Of a stretch of 6,468 nucleotides of DNA, positions 1 through 4,464 are shown piece by piece. Source of the DNA: Candidatus Omnitrophota bacterium. GTDB taxonomy: Bacteria > Verrucomicrobiota > Verrucomicrobiia > Limisphaerales > UBA1319. Each line of letters starts with the position of its first letter. The stretch's first letter is position 1. Where the stretch lies: the NCBI GenBank assembly GCA_023473405.1, contig JAMCZD010000512.1:1-6468 (forward strand), written 5' to 3'. The notes beneath the pieces are model-generated. The model saw only the letters and a list, made by a program, of their open reading frames with translations, made no database searches and had not been told where the DNA came from. The position numbers and the translations under genes were made by a program.

Positions 1-38
1 TCTTCGGAATCGTGATTTGGGCTTGTAATGCGACCCTT

Positions 39-60
39 TGTAACTATATTATTAGTTACA
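39..60. promoter_or_regulatory. Palindromic operator/promoter candidate upstream of the DUF6788-like gene
   Basis: A perfect 8-bp inverted repeat, TGTAACTA (39-46) and TAGTTACA (53-60), is separated by the AT-only spacer TATTAT. It ends three bases before the ATG at 64 and is much more AT-rich than its surroundings. The symmetry and position suit a dimeric regulator binding over a promoter, or an autoregulatory site of a mobile element. An alternative is a transcript hairpin that hides the start codon. No binding factor can be named from the sequence. Confidence 0.45.
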
Positions 61-63
61 TAT

Positions 64-417
64 ATGAAGAACCCTACTCAAACTGAGCTCTTGGCTCAAA
101 TCGCCCAAATCCAACTCATGGAAAGGGGCACCCTCTCCCCTTATACCTTCAAGGATCGTGCGCCCCAGCCGACTCCTTACTACAAATTGCAGCGTTGGGA
201 GAAGGGCAAGAACGTCCCCCGCCACATCCAGCCTGAACAGGTTCCCTTGCTGGAGGAGGCCTTGAAGGCCTACGCCCGATTCCAGGATTTAGTGGAGCAG
301 TATGCCCAGTTGATTATCGCCCAGAGCCGCGAGCAACTGGCCAGCCAGGGCGTAAAAAAAAAGCCGGGGCGACGCCCCCATTCCTCCTGGCCCAAGAGCA
401 CGAAATCCAGCAACTGA
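64..417 (+). CDS. DUF6788-like small protein, probably mobile-element associated
   Basis: The zero-frame product is 117 aa. I chose the ATG at 64 because the 12 extra codons from the ATG at 28 run through the upstream palindrome and do not look like protein. The pattern (LLAQIAQIQLMERGTLS, then PYYKLQRWEKGKN, then VPRHIQPEQV and a helical stretch ending in an EQYAQLI motif) resembles DUF6788 proteins: an N-terminal helix, a short beta core with a PYY..W.KGK motif, and a C-terminal coiled helix, about residues 60-95. Such proteins are frequently encoded next to transposases; their function is not established. The usual zinc-binding cysteines of many DUF6788 members are absent here. The last 17 residues are basic and low-complexity (PGRRPHSSWPKSTKSSN) and look like the stub left when the ribosome does not shift frame at 357-363. 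No Shine-Dalgarno motif precedes the start. Confidence 0.6.
   Translation: MKNPTQTELLAQIAQIQLMERGTLSPYTFKDRAPQPTPYYKLQRWEKGKNVPRHIQPEQVPLLEEALKAYARFQDLVEQYAQLIIAQSREQLASQGVKKKPGRRPHSSWPKSTKSSN
357..378 (+). promoter_or_regulatory. Candidate programmed -1 ribosomal frameshift signal
   Basis: A run of nine A (354-362) followed by G forms the slippery heptamer A AAA AAG at 357-363, in the correct phase for tandem -1 slippage on two Lys codons. Two bases later a hairpin GGGGC-GAC-GCCCC (366-378) follows, and an SD-like AGGG lies at 347-350. This combination is known from dnaX and from IS3-type orfA/orfB overlaps. The stem is short and closer to the heptamer than is typical, so its stimulating effect is uncertain. 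The -1 frame after it reads as plausible protein. The alternative is a one-base deletion in a homopolymer, either in the genome or in the read data. Confidence 0.45.
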
Positions 418-671
418 TCGCACGTTTCCAGGCCGGCGAGCCCAACGGCGTGGCGGTCCAGCAACTCGACTGCTGGTGCGTATGGCGTTTTTGGCTCCTT
501 CATAGGGCAAAAAGGTTAATCTGGCGGGATCGTACGTCGACTGGTCCGCCTTATTTTCGATGCCCTACTCGTGGCAGAGTTTCTCAGAAATTCCGCGATA
601 GAATCGGGAGTATTCTCCTGGATCACGGGCAATCGGTCCGAGATCGCAGACCCGCATCCGACTACCAGTGA
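364..671 (+). pseudogene. -1 frame extension of the DUF6788-like protein, decayed after about base 466
   Basis: Read in the -1 frame after the A-run, the sequence continues KKKAGATPPFLLAQEHEIQ and then QLIARFQAGEPNGVAVQQL, which is helix-forming and protein-like, in contrast to the zero-frame tail. After QQL (about base 466) the translation becomes rich in Trp, Cys and Arg (DCWCVWRFWLLHRAKRLIW) and no longer looks like a folded protein, although no stop occurs until 671. I infer that the original fusion gene, perhaps leading to a transposase, is broken near 466 by deletion or rearrangement. No complete transposase catalytic domain is present in the window. Confidence 0.35.
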
Positions 672-723
672 TGGAGGTGAAGACCAGGCGGACGCACGGA
701 TGCTCGATGGCCATTTGCCTTAG
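472..723. other. Gene-free stretch, no recognisable content
   Basis: Between the breakpoint of the DUF6788-like reading frame and the inverted-repeat element I see no convincing gene on either strand. A minus-strand open frame runs from 987 to 565 through this region and through the inverted-repeat element, but its translation has no recognisable motif and uses Arg/Gly/Pro-rich, shadow-like composition. I saw no tRNA-like fold and no terminator. Confidence 0.4.
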
Positions 724-850
724 CCCGGATATTTCACACTTCCTTTGAAACGCCAACACCCTTCCGTGTAAGGGCACACGGCCTACAGCCCTCAAAAGCC
801 CGTCCCTGTAGGCCGGGTCCCCTGACCCGGCGTTCAACGAAATATCCGGG
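724..850. repeat. 127-bp nested inverted-repeat element (MITE- or REP-like)
   Basis: The ends are a perfect 12-bp inverted repeat, CCCGGATATTTC (724-735) and GAAATATCCGGG (839-850). Inside lie three further complementary pairs. GGCCTACA (780-787) pairs with TGTAGGCC (807-814). GCCGGGTC (812-819) and GACCCGGC (824-831) form an 8-bp stem with a 4-base CCCT loop. CCGTGT (764-769) pairs with ACACGG (776-781). Some pairs are mutually exclusive, so the transcript or single strand could switch folds. The element has no coding capacity. Inverted ends plus a folded interior fit a miniature transposable element or a REP/RAYT-type palindromic repeat. I see no clear target-site duplication (left flank CTTAG, right flank TTGGG). 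Confidence 0.55.
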
Positions 851-961
851 TTGGGGGAACCAGCTATCCCCTTGTTCCTCATTGAAAACTGACGGCATGG
901 GGGGCCCTGGTGCGGCCAACGCGCGAAACTGCAAAAAAACTTATGGGAATATCGAGACAGC

Positions 962-1099
962 TTATATCGCGGCAAGAGAATTCCCATTCCCGGATGGGGT
1001 TATGAGGGCGGCCAGGATGGCAATGATGGCGATGACGACCGGAAAAACGATCCGGGTGAAACCGGCTGTTGACCGGCCTGCGAATGGGTATCTTTGTTT
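962..1099 (-). pseudogene. Relic of a prepilin N-terminal cleavage/methylation domain
   Basis: Translating the minus strand from about 1099 to the TAA at 962-964 gives a basic leader (KQRYPFAGRSTA), then GFTRIVFP followed by VVIAIIAILAAL. This aligns without gaps to the class III signal region of type IV pilins and type II secretion pseudopilins (GFTLIELL followed by VVIAIIAILAAL), with 16 of 20 positions identical. The conserved Glu at position 5 of the mature protein is Val, and the reading frame stops about 15 residues after the helix, where a real pseudopilin continues for 100-200 aa. There is no start codon in a sensible place. These proteins are very numerous in Verrucomicrobiota genomes. 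I therefore call it a decayed fragment and not a working gene. Confidence 0.6.
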
Positions 1100-1115
1100 G
1101 GAGAACCGAAAGGCT

Positions 1116-1610
1116 TCAGCACTTGCCCCACCGGCGGAGCGCTTCGAGGCACTTTTCGACGCTCACGAGCGGGGGAAAGGCGTCACTTTCATACTCGACG
1201 ATGTACCACTCGGTTTTGCCAGTGGTCTCGCACAGGTCAAAGATTTCGAGCCATGGGAGTTCGTCGTCGCCGATCAGGGCGTTGGGCTTGGTCTTGGAAT
1301 AGGGTTTGAGGTGAACGGTTGCGGCGCGGCCCGGGTAGCGTTTCAGGTAAACAATGGCGTCCCCGCCTCCGAGCATGGCGTTGCCGGTGTCGAACTGCAT
1401 CACAACGTCTTTATGGGTGCGGCTGAAGAAGGTGTCCCAGGGCAGCTCGCCGTCCAAAGGTTTGAACTCGGTGGTATGGTTATGGTAGCCGACGCGCATG
1501 TTGTGGGGTTTTACCTGTTCGGCGAGCTGGTTGAACAGATCGGCGGTTTCCTGCCAGGCCTGGCGCGATTGCGTGTATTTGGCGGCCAGGCCGGGCACGA
1601 TGAGTGGTAT
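1116..1610 (-). pseudogene. Sugar phosphate isomerase/epimerase, C-terminal half only
   Basis: About 164 residues belong to the xylose-isomerase-like TIM barrel family (AP endonuclease 2 superfamily), which normally has about 270-300 aa. Counting from the GTG at 1598, visible family elements are VGYHNHTTEF with HNH at 39-41, QFDTGNAM with Asp70, TVHLKPY with His96 and YIVEYE with Glu135. These match the divalent-metal and substrate positions of the second half of the barrel. The C-terminus (LEALRRWGKC, TGA at 1116-1118) looks natural. The N-terminal strands, about 110-120 residues, are missing: the coherent frame starts at IPLIVPGL and is closed immediately upstream by a TGA at 1611-1613. Only 76 bp separate that point from the next gene, too little for the missing part. 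The GTG at 1598 is therefore unlikely to be a true start. A half barrel should not be active. No sugar substrate can be named. Confidence 0.75.
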
Positions 1611-1689
1611 TCATGGCTATTCCATATCCGGCTCCATCCAAGGCGTCAAATCCAAATTCAGCCGGACACGCCGGATTCAACGGGTGTGA

Positions 1690-2994
1690 TTAACGGGATG
1701 TATTCGAGGCCGAGACAGTGCCGGGTTCGAGGGTGGCGCGCCGGGCATCGAGGGCGTCCAATTGTTTGAGGAGGTCGTGCAGGAGGAATTCGGGGCGGAT
1801 GATTGACTCGCCGCGGAGGCTGGCGGCGCGATTGATTTGGTCGTGTTTATCAAGGTATTGTTGCAGGGCGAGTTGGTAGGCATCCAATAGAGGGAGGATA
1901 GCGGGCGAGGCGTTGATCCGGAGGGCCTTAAGCAGGGCGATTTTTTGGCGGAGCACTTGTCCTTGGAGCGGATAATCCCACGATTTGAGGAATTGCTGGA
2001 GGGTGATCTGGTAGTGGAACGGCGGGTTGTTGGTGGTGTAGCGGACCTCGGCGGGCAGGCTGAGGATGGTATCGAGTTTATCCCAACTGCGGGAGAGGGT
2101 CCAACCGTGCCACTCGTTCTGGCCATTGACGTTAACCAGGGCGAGGGCCCACCATTTTTCCACGTCGAGCAGGCTGGTGAAATAATTGCGGTAGGCATCG
2201 AGAAAGGCAGTTTGCCAGTTCAGGTATGCCGGCATCTCGCATAGCATATTCCACATGCAGGGCGGGCCACTCTTGAGACGCAACAGCTCGGCTACCAGCA
2301 ATTGTGCGTAGGCCTGATAGGTCTCCCAATTGTCGCTTTTGAACACCGACGGGGCAGGGAGACTGAGCTGGCTAAAGGACAAAGGCGTTTGGAAGCGCAA
2401 CCGTTTTCTCAAGGCGATTATGGGATCGGGTTTCCGTTCCAGGCGCACGGTGTGAGTAAAGGGTTGGAGAACCAAGTCGCGGTGGGCGGATTCGAGCAGA
2501 AGATGGGTGAATCCTTCGGACAGCCACAGGGGTATTTCCGAAAGCAAAGGACCGCCGTTGCGATTGGCCATTTCGAGCAGCAAGGCTTCCACGATTACCC
2601 GGACCAGTTCGCTGTTGTGCATTTCATCGGGCAGCACGATGCGATACTGCCATCCGTCGGCGAAGTAGGTTGATTGGATGGTCACGGGTGGTTTTCTGAC
2701 GCTGGTGAATTGTATGCGAATCCGGATATTACCGCGCCAACAATCCGGAATTTCGAGTTCGCGCAGCACTGCCGATTTGATGCGTTCGCACGATACCGCC
2801 AGCAAACCGGGATCGAGTCGCAGGACGGGATTGGGAGACGAGGCATCGGCCGTCAGGGACTGGTCTTTCAGGGGAACGCCCTGCACGATGAATTGCTCGC
2901 TGCCGCTGTAGATCGTGATGACGGCGTTGGTTTTGGTCGCGGCAAAAACAGGAACGCCCCACAACAGGCAAAAAAGCAACCAAGTCGTCCTCAT
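1690..2994 (-). CDS. Secreted protein, possible inactive peptidase-MA-like (gluzincin) fold
   Basis: The product has 434 aa. Residues 1-19 form a Sec signal peptide (hydrophobic WLLFCLLWGVPVF, cleavage probably after VFA at 18), so it acts outside the cytoplasm. Residues 20-125 are mainly beta-like. The segment LVRVIVEALLLEMANRNG (130-147) followed by IPLWLSEGF (154-162) has the spacing of metallopeptidases with HExxH followed by WLsEG. Here the first His of HExxH would be Val135 and the second Leu139, while Glu136 and the WLSEGF motif remain, so zinc catalysis is unlikely. A helical region with YQAYAQLLVAELL (226-238) follows, as in that fold; the C-terminal third is helical and unassigned. 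The gene starts 3 bp after the stop of the membrane-anchored gene upstream and must be co-transcribed with it. No SD motif is visible. The assignment to the peptidase fold is an inference from motif spacing; the open frame itself is convincing. Confidence 0.8.
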   Translation of the reverse strand: MRTTWLLFCLLWGVPVFAATKTNAVITIYSGSEQFIVQGVPLKDQSLTADASSPNPVLRLDPGLLAVSCERIKSAVLRELEIPDCWRGNIRIRIQFTSVRKPPVTIQSTYFADGWQYRIVLPDEMHNSELVRVIVEALLLEMANRNGGPLLSEIPLWLSEGFTHLLLESAHRDLVLQPFTHTVRLERKPDPIIALRKRLRFQTPLSFSQLSLPAPSVFKSDNWETYQAYAQLLVAELLRLKSGPPCMWNMLCEMPAYLNWQTAFLDAYRNYFTSLLDVEKWWALALVNVNGQNEWHGWTLSRSWDKLDTILSLPAEVRYTTNNPPFHYQITLQQFLKSWDYPLQGQVLRQKIALLKALRINASPAILPLLDAYQLALQQYLDKHDQINRAASLRGESIIRPEFLLHDLLKQLDALDARRATLEPGTVSASNTSR

Positions 2995-2997
2995 CGG

Positions 2998-3663
2998 TTA
3001 ACGTTGCGAGAGCGCGGTCGGCTCCGGATAGTTGTAGAGCTTGAGATCGAGGCCTTGCCGCACTTCGTTGGTGACGGTTTGCACCGCCGGCAGGCGGGTC
3101 AGCCAGTCATAGGGTTCACGCAACGGCAGGTCGGCATCTCTGAACCATTCCTGGACAACCGGCCAAAATCTGGGCAAAAGGCCGAGCCTGCCCAGGCGCA
3201 TTCCGGTTATTTCAATGCCCCAGCCGTGGGTGGCCCGCTTGAATTGCGCCGTGCGCTGCCAGGTCAGGTCCCAGGCGCGGCCAAGCCATTTCTTGCGGAC
3301 CCAAGCGAGCCAGATCGCCCCGTTCGGGGTGAGGACAAGACGGCATTTTAGCAACTGACATGCGGGAGGGGATGTCGGTTGGTTTTTCGCCCTCTTTCCA
3401 TCGAGATAGCGCTGCTGCAAGAGCGAATTCAATTCCACCGGCGCCAGGCAGATGTAGCCGCGCTGGCCCGCTGCCTGCGCCTCCTCGAACCGCTTCAATT
3501 TGCGGGCTGCCTCCCTGGCGGCCAGCGGATCAGGCGCCTCGGCGCCTTCGAGATAGACCGGAGAGGTTGTGAGAAACAACAATACGCCGGCGCCTGCGGC
3601 AACGACCCCCAACGCGGCAAACACCGGAATCCAAATCTTGAATCGGTGAACGGGCGGCTTCAT
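2998..3663 (-). CDS. Membrane-anchored hypothetical protein
   Basis: The product has 221 aa. A short basic N-terminus (MKPPVHRFK) is followed by one transmembrane helix at about residues 10-32 (WIPVFAALGVVAAGAGVLLF). The remainder is then predicted to lie outside the cytoplasm, with an Ala/Glu-rich helical linker (44-67) and a soluble domain containing VELNSLLQQRY (77-86) and a Trp-rich middle (IWLAWVRKKW, 117-126; FWPVVQEWF, 166-174). I do not recognise a family. It is the first gene of a two-gene unit with the secreted 434-aa protein (3-bp gap), so the two may act together at the cell envelope. On the minus strand TATGAT (3673-3678) lies only 9 nt before the ATG and resembles a -10 box; no good -35 was found. 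Confidence 0.75.
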   Translation of the reverse strand: MKPPVHRFKIWIPVFAALGVVAAGAGVLLFLTTSPVYLEGAEAPDPLAAREAARKLKRFEEAQAAGQRGYICLAPVELNSLLQQRYLDGKRAKNQPTSPPACQLLKCRLVLTPNGAIWLAWVRKKWLGRAWDLTWQRTAQFKRATHGWGIEITGMRLGRLGLLPRFWPVVQEWFRDADLPLREPYDWLTRLPAVQTVTNEVRQGLDLKLYNYPEPTALSQR

Positions 3664-3821
3664 GCGATAGGAATCATAAAGCAGGATTCATGCGCGCCGG
3701 ATCGATCCTGACAACTTTCGTCCAAGGCCCCAAAGCGTTTTGGAGCAGCGCGGTGTCTTCGCCGGTTGCCCATCGCTTACAGCGTTTCCTGCGCTTCAAG
3801 AACACTCGGAACGAGCCCAGC
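3664..3821. other. Intergenic DNA with repeat-like fragment
   Basis: This 158-bp gap lies between the FmdB-type gene and the membrane-anchored gene. On the minus strand it contains ACACCGCGCTGCTCC followed by AAAACGC and TTTGG, around 3730-3757. The same kind of motif occurs beyond the other end of the FmdB-type gene (4161-4198: GGAGTGCGGTGG with GCGACACCGCTTTGG). Both resemble pieces of one degenerate interspersed repeat. No gene is supported. No rho-independent terminator is evident after the FmdB-type stop codon. Confidence 0.3.
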
Positions 3822-4148
3822 TCAAGTATTGGTCGACTCCGTTTTGGCTGGCTTGGGCGCGCTCGAAGTCGAAGCCGTCTTGGAATCAACGGCGGACGGT
3901 TTGGCGGCTTCGGATTCACGTTTGGCGGCTGCCTTGTAGCTTTCACTGCGGTAATCCGTGGTATAAAAGCCGCTCCCCTTGAAAATGATGCCTGCCCCCA
4001 TGCCGATGGCGCGTTTTACCCGGCCTTTGCCCCAGGTTTTTTTGGGGCAATGCTCTTCGGGGCAAACCTGAAGGGGGTCAGCGGAAATGGATTGGACGAC
4101 TTCGAAATGATGACCACATTTTTCGCAATTATATTCGTATGTCGGCAT
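3822..4148 (-). CDS. FmdB-family zinc ribbon protein
   Basis: The product has 108 aa. It starts MPTYEYNCEKCGHHFEV, the hallmark of the FmdB/CxxC_CXXC_SSSS putative regulatory protein family. Cys8 and Cys11 form the first zinc pair. The second pair is Cys29 and Cys34 in CPEEHC, a CX4C spacing in place of the common CXXC. Next comes WGKGRVKRAIGMGAGIIF, then FKGSGFYTTDYRSESYK, the conserved GSGFY..DYR block of the family (about 54-71). The last 40 residues are an Ala/Ser/Lys/Thr-rich, probably disordered tail. The family is widespread in bacteria, was named after a gene in the formamidase region of Methylophilus, and its role is still unclear; a regulatory or nucleic-acid/ribosome-associated role has been suggested. 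It is a single gene with gaps on both sides. No SD motif precedes the ATG. Confidence 0.93.
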   Translation of the reverse strand: MPTYEYNCEKCGHHFEVVQSISADPLQVCPEEHCPKKTWGKGRVKRAIGMGAGIIFKGSGFYTTDYRSESYKAAAKRESEAAKPSAVDSKTASTSSAPKPAKTESTNT

Positions 4149-4464
4149 ATCTGACGTTTATGGAGTGCGGTGGCAAACATGGCGCGACACCGCTTTGGCT
4201 TGCGCGAAAGCGCCTTCGCCGTTGTATCTGTGCTGGCGCAACTCCACATTTTATCCGTAACGGCACATGGCCCGTTCATAAACTCGAAGGCGTCTTCATC
4301 ACGCCATCGATGCGGGCCTCGCCAGGTTCCGCATCGTTCGAAGCCCGGCAGCGTTCCGGCGGCGCCACTACTGAAAACGCTGAGCTTATCTAAACCACCC
4401 CTTGCCGGACCGTCAAGACATAGCTCGGCGGCGCCTTCGAACGGGATCGATCCTGGCTGCTTGG
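4149..4464. repeat. Gene-free 316-bp region, probable degenerate interspersed repeat
   Basis: No convincing gene is present between the FmdB-type start and the beta-lactamase-family stop. The open frames crossing it on both strands have shadow-like composition. Next to the FmdB-type start the sequence contains GCGGTG (4167-4172) and CACCGC (4188-4193), which can pair. From memory, the stretch around 4161-4300 resembles dispersed intergenic repeats common in Pedosphaera-type genomes; this cannot be proven from one window. It should contain the FmdB-type promoter, but I cannot point to a clear -35/-10 pair. Confidence 0.35.

Noticed and set aside
28..63. Upstream ATG at 28 as start of the DUF6788-like protein
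   Set aside because: The extra codons translate the AT-rich palindrome; the protein-like pattern begins at the ATG at 64.
724..850. Relation between the 127-bp length of the inverted-repeat element and the 127-bp terminal direct repeat
   Set aside because: The two share no sequence, and the first is internal and defined by inverted ends; the equal length appears to be coincidence.
565..987. Minus-strand open frame of 140 codons
   Set aside because: It runs straight through the nested inverted-repeat element, has no recognisable motif and has Arg/Gly/Pro-rich, shadow-like composition.
882..1769. Long plus-strand open frame (295 codons)
   Set aside because: It lies antisense to the isomerase fragment, the prepilin relic and the end of the 434-aa gene. 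The minus strand shows the clear family motifs.
1677..2198. Minus-strand open frame of 173 codons, Ser/Pro/Thr-rich
   Set aside because: It is an out-of-frame shadow inside the 434-aa gene, whose own frame has a signal peptide and balanced composition.
3699..4455. GGATCGATCCTG occurring at 3699-3710 and 4444-4455, flanking the FmdB-type gene as possible target-site duplications or att sites
   Set aside because: About one 12-bp match pair is expected by chance in a window of this size, and the core is a simple palindrome.
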